Shown one piece after another: positions 1 through 7,142 of a stretch of DNA of 64,000 bases. Each line of letters begins with the position of its first letter. Positions within the stretch are counted from its first letter, which is position 1. A program made the position numbers and the translations under genes. The stretch comes from Streptomyces hokutonensis (GTDB lineage Bacteria; Actinomycetota; Actinomycetes; Streptomycetales; Streptomycetaceae): NCBI RefSeq assembly GCF_000376565.1, contig NZ_BARG01000033.1, positions 62,001 through 126,000 of the forward strand. Direction: 5' to 3'. Under the pieces are notes generated by a model, which saw only the letters and a program-made list of their open reading frames with translations, ran no database searches and was not told the DNA's origin.

Positions 1-853
1 CGCGTGCCACCCCCTCCCAGGACGCCGCGCCGGAGGCACCGAATCCGGCGAAGCGGTCCGGGCCGTAGTACACCGTCATGGCGTAGGTCGTCAGCACGTA
101 GAAGAGGCCGATACCCAGGGCCGCGCCGAGCACCGCGCGGTGCATTGTCCGGCGCGGGTCCCGGGTCTCCTCGGCGAGCGGTGCCGCGGCCTCGAATCCG
201 GCGAACGCGAGCACGGTGTAGACCGAGCCGGCGAAGACCCCGCCGAGGCCCGAGTAGTCCTTCGCGGTGTGCGAAGTGCCGAAGACGGACAGGGTGTTGG
301 CGCTGCCGGCCTTGCCGATCAGCCATACGGCGAACACCAGGAAGACGAGGATCTCGAAGACGCCCAGGACCGTGCCGAAGCGGGCGGAGGCGCGCGCTCC
401 GAACCAGCCCGCCGCCGCGATGATCGCCGCGCCCGCGAGCGCCCACGGCCACCACAGGTTCTCCGGATAAGAGGACCACTCCTGGTGCAGGGTGCCCGCC
501 GTGGTGAAGCCGAGCTGGAGGAGCAGCAGCGGTGGGACCAGTGCCTCCACGAAGACATAGCCCCAGCCGACCAGGAAGCCGACGGCCGGATGCAGCCCCT
601 GCGCCGCGTACGTCGCCACCGAACCGGCGGCGGGCAACTCCCGGGCCAGCTCCGCCACGCAGGACGCGGTGAACAGACAGGCCACCAGCGCGATCAGTAC
701 CGACAGCGGCAGACTGCCGCCCGCGAAGGCCGCGCCCGACGGGATCGACGCGGCGACCGCGGCGGCCGGCGCCATCGCCGTGACGCTCTGGAAGAGAACC
801 TCGCGCAGGCCGACGGCGTCCCGCCGCAGCCCCTGAACTGTCTCCGCCGACAC
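1..853 (-). CDS. APC-family amino acid permease, N-terminal part (cut by window edge)
   Basis: This is the first 284 codons of a secondary transporter read leftward; the rest lies beyond position 1. Hydrophobic segments alternate with short loops from about residue 25 onward. A Gly/Ala-rich first membrane segment (SIPSGAAFAGGSLPLSVLIA) and the stretch FAGFEAAAPLAEETRDPRRT near residues 216-235 match the conserved loop of the amino acid-polyamine-organocation superfamily, so proton-coupled amino acid or amine uptake at the cytoplasmic membrane is likely. The GTG start at 853 was chosen because a strong purine-rich site (GGGGGGA) lies just upstream and no ATG exists nearby. It lies downstream of the ROK gene on the same strand, separated by about 200 bp, so it is probably a separate unit. 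The substrate cannot be told. Confidence 0.85.
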   Translation of the reverse strand, partial: MSAETVQGLRRDAVGLREVLFQSVTAMAPAAAVAASIPSGAAFAGGSLPLSVLIALVACLFTASCVAELARELPAAGSVATYAAQGLHPAVGFLVGWGYVFVEALVPPLLLLQLGFTTAGTLHQEWSSYPENLWWPWALAGAAIIAAAGWFGARASARFGTVLGVFEILVFLVFAVWLIGKAGSANTLSVFGTSHTAKDYSGLGGVFAGSVYTVLAFAGFEAAAPLAEETRDPRRTMHRAVLGAALGIGLFYVLTTYAMTVYYGPDRFAGFGASGAASWEGVAR

Positions 854-894
854 GTGAATCCCCCCTCGTCCACCTGTCCATCCGTGCACGCCCG

Positions 895-914
895 CCGTCG
901 TCACGTCACGACGG
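895..914. promoter_or_regulatory. Inverted repeat upstream of the permease gene, candidate operator
   Basis: CCGTCGT (895-901) and ACGACGG (908-914) form a perfect 7-bp inverted repeat with a 6-nt spacer. It lies about 40 bp upstream of the GTG start of the permease. A regulator site or part of the 5' leader is plausible; no partner protein is identifiable. Confidence 0.3.
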
Positions 915-1049
915 CTGCGCCTCGCGTGAATCACGGTACGGCGCTTGCGGGTTGGGCAGTAGGGCGTGGCGTGGTTCCGTGGACGACGGAGGATCTGTGG
1001 AAAACCCGGCCACCCGAACGAGCGAAGGCCGAGTGAAGTCGGTTGTGTT

Positions 1050-2306
1050 TCAGGCCTGTTCGGCCACGATGTCCACAGTCCGTCCGGTCGCGGTCGCCCC
1101 GGCCCGTTCGGCCACGGCCGCCGGGTCGTCGAGCACGGCCCGCACCACCGAGTGCGCGGCCCCGAGCAGCGGACCCTCGGGCCCCAGCAGCGACACCGAC
1201 ACCGGGCAGGGCGGCCCCGCGGTGCGCCGCGCCAATTCGGCCTCCAGCGACGGCAGAAGCCAGGGCGCGAGCCCGGACAACGCGCCGCCCAGCACCACCA
1301 GTTGAGGATCGAGCAGATTGACCGCGCCGGTCAGCGCGATGCCGAGCGCCGTACCCGCGTCGTGCAGGGCACGCCGTACCGCCTCGTCGCCGTCGGCGGC
1401 GCGGTTGGCCAGCAGACCGACCCGGTCCGTGCCGGGCTCGAGGCCGGCGGCGCGCAGCACCGCCTCCTCGCCCGCGTACTGCTCGAGACATCCGCGCCCG
1501 CCGCACGCGCACTCCGGTCCGTCCGGACGGACCGGCACATGCCCCAACTCGCCCGCGAATCCCCGGGTTCCGCGCAGCAGTCCGCCGTCCACCACGACCG
1601 CCGCGCCGATACCGATCTCGGCCGACACATGCAGGAAGTCACGCGGGGTGGTCTCGCCCAGCCAGAGTTCGGCGAGCCCGCCGAAGTTGGCCTCGTTGTC
1701 CACCGTGGGCGGGAGTTCGGCGGGCAGCAGGGCGCCGAGATCCGTGTCGTGCCAGTCGAGGTTCGGGGCGCGGACGACCGTACGGCCGTCGCGGGCCACC
1801 AGACCGGGTACGGCGACCGCGAGCCCGGCCGGCCACAGGCCCTCCGCGTCCGCCTCGGCGACGACCTGCCGTACCAGCGCGGTGAGTTCGGCGAGCACCG
1901 GCTCGGGGGAACGGCCGCGGTTCACACCGTGCCGCACCGCCCGGGCCCGTATCTCGCCGCGAAGGTCGACCGCGCAGACGGCGAGATGGTCGACCCCGAC
2001 CTCCGCGCCGATCCCGGCCGGACCGCGCCCGCTGACGGCCAGCGCCGATCCGGGGCGGCCCACCCGGCCGGGCCGCTCGGGGCCCAGCTCTTCGAGGAGC
2101 CCCGACCGGATCAGCTCGTCCACCAGCGTCGACACCGCCGCACGGGTCAGCCCGATGCGCGAGGCGACGGCCGCGCGCGAGAGCGGACCCTCGGCGCTCA
2201 CCGTGTGCATCACCCGGGCGAGATTGCGGCGGCGCATGCCCTGCTGGGTGTCGGGCAGGGCACGCCCGGGCCCGGCGGGGTGCGCCTCGTGCAGCGGTGC
2301 GGTCAT
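1050..2306 (-). CDS. ROK-family transcriptional regulator, probable xylose repressor
   Basis: This 418-residue protein has an N-terminal winged-helix DNA-binding region (RIGLTRAAVSTLVDELIRSG near residues 45-65) followed by a sugar-kinase-like ROK domain. The ROK zinc/cysteine signature is present as CACGGRGCLEQYAGEEAV, and the sugar pocket shows DNEANFGGLAEL. ROK proteins with an HTH are sugar-responsive repressors such as Bacillus XylR. The gene starts 28 bp after the stop of xylB on the same strand, so the two are most likely co-transcribed, and xylA runs divergently just beyond. By context it should sense D-xylose and control the xylB/xylA intergenic region, which holds a perfect palindrome. 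That the inducer is xylose is inference from neighbours. Confidence 0.9.
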   Translation of the reverse strand: MTAPLHEAHPAGPGRALPDTQQGMRRRNLARVMHTVSAEGPLSRAAVASRIGLTRAAVSTLVDELIRSGLLEELGPERPGRVGRPGSALAVSGRGPAGIGAEVGVDHLAVCAVDLRGEIRARAVRHGVNRGRSPEPVLAELTALVRQVVAEADAEGLWPAGLAVAVPGLVARDGRTVVRAPNLDWHDTDLGALLPAELPPTVDNEANFGGLAELWLGETTPRDFLHVSAEIGIGAAVVVDGGLLRGTRGFAGELGHVPVRPDGPECACGGRGCLEQYAGEEAVLRAAGLEPGTDRVGLLANRAADGDEAVRRALHDAGTALGIALTGAVNLLDPQLVVLGGALSGLAPWLLPSLEAELARRTAGPPCPVSVSLLGPEGPLLGAAHSVVRAVLDDPAAVAERAGATATGRTVDIVAEQA

Positions 2307-2334
2307 GCCTCCCTCAGTCCTTGATCGGTGTGCG

Positions 2335-3780
2335 TCAACGGCCGCTCGGGTCGCGTTCGAGCAGCGGAGCCGCGTCGGAGAGTACCCCGGAGATCCTGGC
2401 GAACGTCGCCTCGTCCCGCTCCACGGCGTCCAGCACCGGCCCGGCGGCCGTGTTCCAGCGCCGGGCCACCGCGGCCGGATCCTCGCCGGTCAGCAGGCCC
2501 GCGGCCTGCGCGGCGGCGCCGAGCGCGACCAGTTCCTTCGCCTCGGGCACCTGGACGGGACGCCCCGACAGCCGCCGTACGGTCTCCTGCCAGGCCGTGC
2601 CCCGCGCGCCCCCGCCGATCAGCAGCAGCGGCGTGGTGCGGTCCGCGTCCTCGTCGAGGACCAGGTCGAGCGCGCCCAGCAGCGCGTGCACGGCACCGTC
2701 GTAGGCGGCCTGGAGGAGCTGGCCGCCGGTGGTGTCGTGGCGCAGGCCGTGCAGGAGGCCTGAGGCGTTGGGGAGGTTCGGGGTGCGCTCGCCGTCCAGG
2801 TAGGGGAGCAGCGTGACCGACGTGCCGGGTTCCACGGCCTCCCGGTCCAGGCCGAGCAGGGCCGCGATCCGGTCGACGGCGAGGGTGCAGTTCAGGGTGC
2901 AGGCCAGGGGCAGCCAGTCGCCGTGCGCGTCGGCGAAGCCCGCGACCGTGCCGGACGGGTCGGCGGGGCGGTGCTTCGACACCGCGTACACCGTGCCCGA
3001 GGTGCCGAGGCTGAGCACGGGCGCGCCGGGGCGCAGGCCGAGACCCAGTGCGGCGGCCGCGTTGTCGCCGGTTCCGGGGGCGACGAGGGTGCCCTTGGAG
3101 AACGGCAGGTCGTGGCAGTCGCGCACCGTGCCGGCGACCTCGCCCGGTCGCACCACCCGGGGCAGCAGCGCCGGGTCGAGCCCGACATGCCGGAGGATCT
3201 CCTCGTCGTACGACTCGGTCCCCGAGGCCCACCAGCCCGTGCCGGAGGCGTCGCCGCGGTCGGTGGTGCCCTGTCCGGTGAGCCGTTCGGTGAGGTAGTC
3301 GTGGGGGAGGCGTACGGCCGTGGTGGCGCGCACGGCCTCCGGTTCGTGCTCGGCGAGCCAGGCCCACTTCGTGACCGTGAAGGAGGCACCCGGCACGCTG
3401 CCGGTGCGCTCCGCCCAGGCCTTAGGACCGCCCAGTTCCTCGATGAGGCGGCGGGCCTGCGGCGCCGACCGTACGTCGTTCCACAGCATGGCCGGCCGTA
3501 CCGGCTCGCCCTGGGCGTCCAGGGTGACCAGGCCGTGCTGCTGGCCGCCGATCGACACGGCCGCCGCTTCGTGGGCCGCGTCCCCGCACTGGCGCAGAGC
3601 CTCGCACAGGGCGTCCCACCACTGCCGGGGGTCGCTCTCCCGGCCGGCCCCCGAGGAGACGGTGTGCGGCGCCTGGCCACTCGCGACGATCTGTCCGGTG
3701 GACACGTCGACGACCAGTGCCTTGGTGGACTGGGTGGACGAATCCACACCGACGACGAGCGGACCCTCGGCTGCTGACAT
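2335..3780 (-). CDS. xylB: Xylulokinase
   Basis: This is a 481-residue FGGY-family carbohydrate kinase that phosphorylates D-xylulose with ATP and feeds it into the pentose phosphate pathway. The N-terminal phosphate-binding loop VGVDSSTQSTKALVVD lies near residues 9-24, the catalytic-base region DRGDASGTGWWA is in the first domain, and the second domain carries GGGARGTAWQ. Length fits bacterial XylB. A longer reading from 3825 is possible, but the ATG at 3780 is preceded by GGGAG and the extra residues would be encoded by a perfect palindrome, so 3780 is preferred. It is divergent from xylA and followed by the ROK regulator. A promoter with -10 TAGTAT lies upstream. Confidence 0.93.
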   Translation of the reverse strand: MSAAEGPLVVGVDSSTQSTKALVVDVSTGQIVASGQAPHTVSSGAGRESDPRQWWDALCEALRQCGDAAHEAAAVSIGGQQHGLVTLDAQGEPVRPAMLWNDVRSAPQARRLIEELGGPKAWAERTGSVPGASFTVTKWAWLAEHEPEAVRATTAVRLPHDYLTERLTGQGTTDRGDASGTGWWASGTESYDEEILRHVGLDPALLPRVVRPGEVAGTVRDCHDLPFSKGTLVAPGTGDNAAAALGLGLRPGAPVLSLGTSGTVYAVSKHRPADPSGTVAGFADAHGDWLPLACTLNCTLAVDRIAALLGLDREAVEPGTSVTLLPYLDGERTPNLPNASGLLHGLRHDTTGGQLLQAAYDGAVHALLGALDLVLDEDADRTTPLLLIGGGARGTAWQETVRRLSGRPVQVPEAKELVALGAAAQAAGLLTGEDPAAVARRWNTAAGPVLDAVERDEATFARISGVLSDAAPLLERDPSGR

Positions 3781-3803
3781 CGGGTTTCTCCCTTGTGTGC
3801 GGC

Positions 3804-3827
3804 ATGTGTCTCCGCCCGGAGACACAT
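3804..3827. promoter_or_regulatory. Perfect palindrome between xylB and xylA, candidate ROK operator
   Basis: ATGTGTCTCCG (3804-3814) and CGGAGACACAT (3817-3827) are exact reverse complements separated by CC. The site lies in the predicted xylB leader, about 20-40 nt downstream of the likely transcription start and 24 bp before the xylB ATG. Position and symmetry fit a dimeric repressor roadblock; the adjacent ROK protein is the obvious candidate. Confidence 0.6.
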
Positions 3828-3852
3828 TGTCCCTTCCCAGAGACGCTCCGGC

Positions 3853-3881
3853 ATACTAATTTGTAAACCGCCATGACGAAA
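3853..3881 (-). promoter_or_regulatory. Candidate vegetative promoter of xylB
   Basis: On the minus strand, TTTCGT (3881-3876) and TAGTAT (3858-3853) are spaced by 17 bp, which fits a HrdB-type promoter. It would start transcription near 3846. An AT-rich block, ACTAATTTGTAAAC (3855-3868), unusual for this GC-rich DNA, overlaps the spacer and may hold a second regulator half-site. Confidence 0.45.
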
Positions 3882-3912
3882 TAGTCGGAGCGAAGCAACA
3901 AGGAGCCGCGTC

Positions 3913-5079
3913 ATGAACTACCAGCCCACCCCCGAGGACAGGTTCACCTTCGGCCTGTGGACCGTCGGCTGGCAGGGAAGGGACCCGTTCGGCGACGCCA
4001 CCCGCCGTGCCCTCGACCCGGTCGAGACGGTGCAGCGCCTGTCCGAGCTGGGCGCCCACGGTGTGACCTTCCACGACGACGACCTGATCCCCTTCGGGTC
4101 CTCGGACGCTGAGCGCGAGGCGCACATCAAGCGCTTCCGCGAGGCCCTCGACGCGACCGGCATGAAGGTGCCGATGGCGACCACCAACCTCTTCACGCAC
4201 CCCGTCTTCAAGGACGGCGCGTTCACCGCGAACGACCGCGACGTACGCCGCTACGCCCTGCGCAAGACGATCCGCAACATCGACCTCGCGGTCGAACTCG
4301 GAGCCGAGACCTACGTCGCCTGGGGCGGCCGTGAGGGTGCCGAGTCCGGCGCCGCCAAGGACGTACGCGTCGCGCTCGACCGCATGAAGGAGGCCTTCGA
4401 CCTCCTCGGCGAGTACGTCACCGACCAGGGCTACAACCTGAAGTTCGCCATCGAGCCCAAGCCGAACGAGCCCCGCGGCGACATCCTGCTCCCCACCGTC
4501 GGCCACGCCCTGGCGTTCATCGAGCGCCTGGAGCGCCCCGAGCTCTACGGCGTCAACCCCGAGGTCGGCCACGAGCAGATGGCCGGGCTCAACTTCCCGC
4601 ACGGCATCGCCCAGGCCCTGTGGGCGGGCAAGCTCTTCCACATCGACCTCAACGGCCAGTCCGGCATCAAGTACGACCAGGACCTGCGCTTCGGCAACGG
4701 CGACCTGCGTGCCGCCTTCTGGCTGGTCGACCTCCTGGAGAGCGCCGGTTACGCCGGCCCGAAGCACTTCGACTTCAAGCCGCCGCGTACCGAGGACCTC
4801 GACGGCGTGTGGGCGTCCGCGGCCGGCTGCATGCGCAACTACCTGATCCTGAAGGAGCGTTCGGCCGCCTTCCGCGCCGACCCGGTGGTCCAGGAGGCGT
4901 TGCGCGCCTCGCGTCTGGACGAACTGGCGCAGCAGACCGCGGCGGACGGCCTCAAGGCGCTGCTCGCGGACCGCTCGGCGTTCGAGGACTTCGACGTGGA
5001 GGCCGCCGCCCAGCGCGGGATGGCCTTCGAGCAGCTCGACCAGCTCGCCATGGACCACCTCCTGGGAGCACGCGGCTGA
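3913..5079 (+). CDS. xylA: Xylose isomerase
   Basis: This 388-residue TIM-barrel enzyme interconverts D-xylose and D-xylulose (and D-glucose/D-fructose) in the cytoplasm using two divalent metals. Its opening, MNYQPTPEDRFTFGLWTVGW, is the Streptomyces-type class I enzyme. The catalytic His54 and Asp57 are visible in VTFHDDD, and the metal-site segments YVAWGGREG and FAIEPKPNEPRG are present. Length equals the Streptomyces family. The ATG at 3913 follows AAGGAG at the right distance. It is divergent from xylB and the ROK regulator, making a compact xylose utilisation locus without its own transporter in this window. Confidence 0.97.
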   Translation: MNYQPTPEDRFTFGLWTVGWQGRDPFGDATRRALDPVETVQRLSELGAHGVTFHDDDLIPFGSSDAEREAHIKRFREALDATGMKVPMATTNLFTHPVFKDGAFTANDRDVRRYALRKTIRNIDLAVELGAETYVAWGGREGAESGAAKDVRVALDRMKEAFDLLGEYVTDQGYNLKFAIEPKPNEPRGDILLPTVGHALAFIERLERPELYGVNPEVGHEQMAGLNFPHGIAQALWAGKLFHIDLNGQSGIKYDQDLRFGNGDLRAAFWLVDLLESAGYAGPKHFDFKPPRTEDLDGVWASAAGCMRNYLILKERSAAFRADPVVQEALRASRLDELAQQTAADGLKALLADRSAFEDFDVEAAAQRGMAFEQLDQLAMDHLLGARG

Positions 5080-5120
5080 CGGCACGCACGCGTGCGTCAC
5101 TCGAAGCCCGGGTTGTGACC

Positions 5121-5192
5121 GACCCCCGCGCGGAATGCTCCGGAATCATGTGATCCATGGCATGAGTCCGTATCAACCACCGCGCGGGGGTC
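5121..5192. repeat. Long-range perfect inverted repeat downstream of xylA
   Basis: GACCCCCGCGCGG (5121-5133) and CCGCGCGGGGGTC (5180-5192) are exact reverse complements around a 46-nt AT-richer interior. It lies 40 bp after the xylA stop and before the next gene, so it may end xylA transcription as a large hairpin, or form a structured leader for the downstream small gene. No T-run follows. Confidence 0.45.
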
Positions 5193-5226
5193 GCGTCATG
5201 ACCTCTGCGCGGCGACTCTTGTCGGT

Positions 5227-5646
5227 ATGGCCATGCCGCCCGTACCGCCTCGACCGCCCGGGCCACCGGACGCCACCCCGCCTCAAGGAGGCGGCTTCGG
5301 ACCACCTCCCGGAGACTTCGGGCACGGATCAGGAGGGGGCTACGGAGACTATGAACCGCAGCCCCGTAGGCGCCCGCGACCGCTGTACATCCTGCTCACC
5401 GTGATCGTGGCGGCCGGAGCCGTCGTCGCCGTCGCGCTGATGGTCCTCGGGGGACACGACTCACCGGACAAGAAGCAGCCGGCGGAGAGCAGTTCGAGCA
5501 AGAGCCCGCCCCTGACCCTCCCCACGAAACTCCCCACCAGCCTGCCGACCAAGTTTCCGACGGCGCTTCCGTCGAAACTCCCCTCGGAACTGCCGAGCGA
5601 GATCCCGAGCGACATCCAGTCGCTGCTGCCGTCCCTGCTCGGCTAG
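5227..5646 (+). CDS. Small membrane-anchored protein with Pro-rich N-terminus and Leu-Pro repeat tail
   Basis: This 139-residue protein has no recognisable enzymatic domain. Residues 1-52 are Pro/Gly-rich and likely disordered and cytoplasmic. A single membrane helix follows (LYILLTVIVAAGAVVAVALM), then a short charged linker and a Ser-rich stretch. The last 45 residues are a degenerate tetrapeptide repeat of the form L-P-[TS]-[KSEFAI], for example LPTKLPTSLPTKFPTALPSK, ending in LLPSLLG. The topology (basic RRRPRP before the helix) predicts that the repeat tail is extracellular. The ATG at 5227 lacks a strong ribosome-binding site. Function is unknown; a cell-wall spacer or surface anchor is only a guess. 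Confidence 0.7.
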   Translation: MAMPPVPPRPPGPPDATPPQGGGFGPPPGDFGHGSGGGYGDYEPQPRRRPRPLYILLTVIVAAGAVVAVALMVLGGHDSPDKKQPAESSSSKSPPLTLPTKLPTSLPTKFPTALPSKLPSELPSEIPSDIQSLLPSLLG

Positions 5647-5668
5647 TTCCCTCAGAAGGCGACGCTTC

Positions 5669-7015
5669 CTAGATGCCATGGGGGAGCTTCAGGTACACCA
5701 GGGTCGTCTCGATACCGCTGTCGACGAGTCGCCCCTGCGCGTCGAACGCGCCCGCGCCGTCCGTCATCCCGAAGTCGTTGTCGTTGATCAGGGCGAGCGT
5801 GTCGTGGTCCACGCGCGCGATGCCCTCGATCTTCAGCGGCACCCCGGAAACGGTCCCTAGGTCCACGACCAGCTTCTTGGCCAGCACCGGGACACCCGCG
5901 GCGGCGGGGTCGTCGAGCTGCTCCAGCGACGGGGACGTCGTGTCGTCGTCGTAGCGCCCGCCCAGGATGTTCGACTTCCGCTCCAGCCTCACCAGTTGGA
6001 GCCGGGCCGCCTTGTCGGTGCGCTCCTCGACCAGGAGCCGGTCGCCGCCCACGGCGACCACCGAGGAGATCTTGAGCTCGGAGGTGTCGTCCTCGCTGGG
6101 GTCGACCACGTTCACCGGGTCGAAGCGGTACGCGTATTCCGCCGTGACCGCCTTCTTCTTCGTGGAGAAGCGCAGCAGCCGGGTGTTGAGCGACGCGTTC
6201 CCGGCGTCCCCGTCCGGCAGCGACAGCGGGCTCTGCAGGGCCATCACCAGGTCACCGCCGGGCAGTTGGGCGAGCCCCTCGAAGCCTCGGTTGATCTTCC
6301 GGTGCAACAGGACGGCCGGCAGCGCCTCCACCACCGGGTAGTCGGCCCCGGTCAGACGCAGCCCCTTGGGCACGTACCGCGTAAGCACCTTCCCGCGCGC
6401 GGAGACATGCACCAGGGAAGGGCCGTATTCGTCGACGAGCCAGAACGAACCGTCCCCGGCCCGCACGATGCCCTCCGTGTCCAGCCCGTTCGGGTTGTAC
6501 GACAGCGGCGTCTGCGCGTCGTAGGAGTACGGCGCCTCGTCGCGTCCCTGCTGGTTCGAGAGCCCCGTGACGCCCTTCCCGGAGGATGTGGTGATCGGGA
6601 TGGCGTCCAGGACCTGCACCGTGTCCCCGGAGACACGGATCTTCACGATCGCCGGGTCGAAACCGGGCACCGGGAACGTACGGCGCTTCGTCCCGCTCAC
6701 CTTGATCTGGCCGTTGGGCCCGCGGTCGGTGATCGTCCAGTACTCGCCCTTGCGGCCGGCCGGGTAGATGTCGCTGCCGATGCCGCCGAGATCCACTCCC
6801 CGGTCGTTGTCCACCGACCCGGGCAGCAGCGCGTTGCTGAAGGCGCCGAGAGGGATGTCACCCAGTGTCGCCGTGCGGGTGACATGGGCGGCCCCGCTCC
6901 CGGAGGGGGCTCCGGCGGCCGTACCGGCCGCCATGAGGGCGACCGCGACGGCGAGCGGAACGCCCGCCGCGACGGGACGACGGACGCGGCGCCGGACGGG
7001 GGCATGCGGGGACAT
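5669..7015 (-). CDS. Secreted phytase-like (esterase-like activity of phytase) family protein
   Basis: This 448-residue protein starts with an Arg-rich n-region and a hydrophobic stretch ending AAGAPSG, a secretion signal. The mature part shows the pattern of the 'esterase-like activity of phytase' family: DRGVDLGGIGSDIYP, a repeated strand-turn architecture, LDTEGIVRAGDGSFWLVDEY, KINRGFEGLAQLPGGDLVMA and KIEGIARVDHDTLALINDND, probably a beta-propeller. The precise substrate of this family is poorly defined. The ATG at 7015 has AGGAGG directly upstream, which decides it over longer readings. It faces away from the Rox-like gene's end with about 125 bp between and is probably a single-gene unit. 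Confidence 0.85.
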   Translation of the reverse strand: MSPHAPVRRRVRRPVAAGVPLAVAVALMAAGTAAGAPSGSGAAHVTRTATLGDIPLGAFSNALLPGSVDNDRGVDLGGIGSDIYPAGRKGEYWTITDRGPNGQIKVSGTKRRTFPVPGFDPAIVKIRVSGDTVQVLDAIPITTSSGKGVTGLSNQQGRDEAPYSYDAQTPLSYNPNGLDTEGIVRAGDGSFWLVDEYGPSLVHVSARGKVLTRYVPKGLRLTGADYPVVEALPAVLLHRKINRGFEGLAQLPGGDLVMALQSPLSLPDGDAGNASLNTRLLRFSTKKKAVTAEYAYRFDPVNVVDPSEDDTSELKISSVVAVGGDRLLVEERTDKAARLQLVRLERKSNILGGRYDDDTTSPSLEQLDDPAAAGVPVLAKKLVVDLGTVSGVPLKIEGIARVDHDTLALINDNDFGMTDGAGAFDAQGRLVDSGIETTLVYLKLPHGI

Positions 7016-7142
7016 CTGGCCTCCTGAGGGCAAATTCGTTGACAGCGGCCAGAGTTGGGCCCCATGAGGAACCGCGGTCGACGGCCGGATGAATCCAGGG
7101 TGTCGGCCGCTCGTCGGGCAGGAGCGGGTCCGAACGCTGCAC

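Noticed and set aside
1000..1012. TGTGGAAAA as a second DnaA box
   Set aside because: One mismatch in the critical core, no partner box and no origin-like features.
3781..3825. N-terminal extension of xylulokinase by 15 residues
   Set aside because: The extension would be encoded by the perfect palindrome, and the internal ATG has a proper ribosome site and matches the family start.
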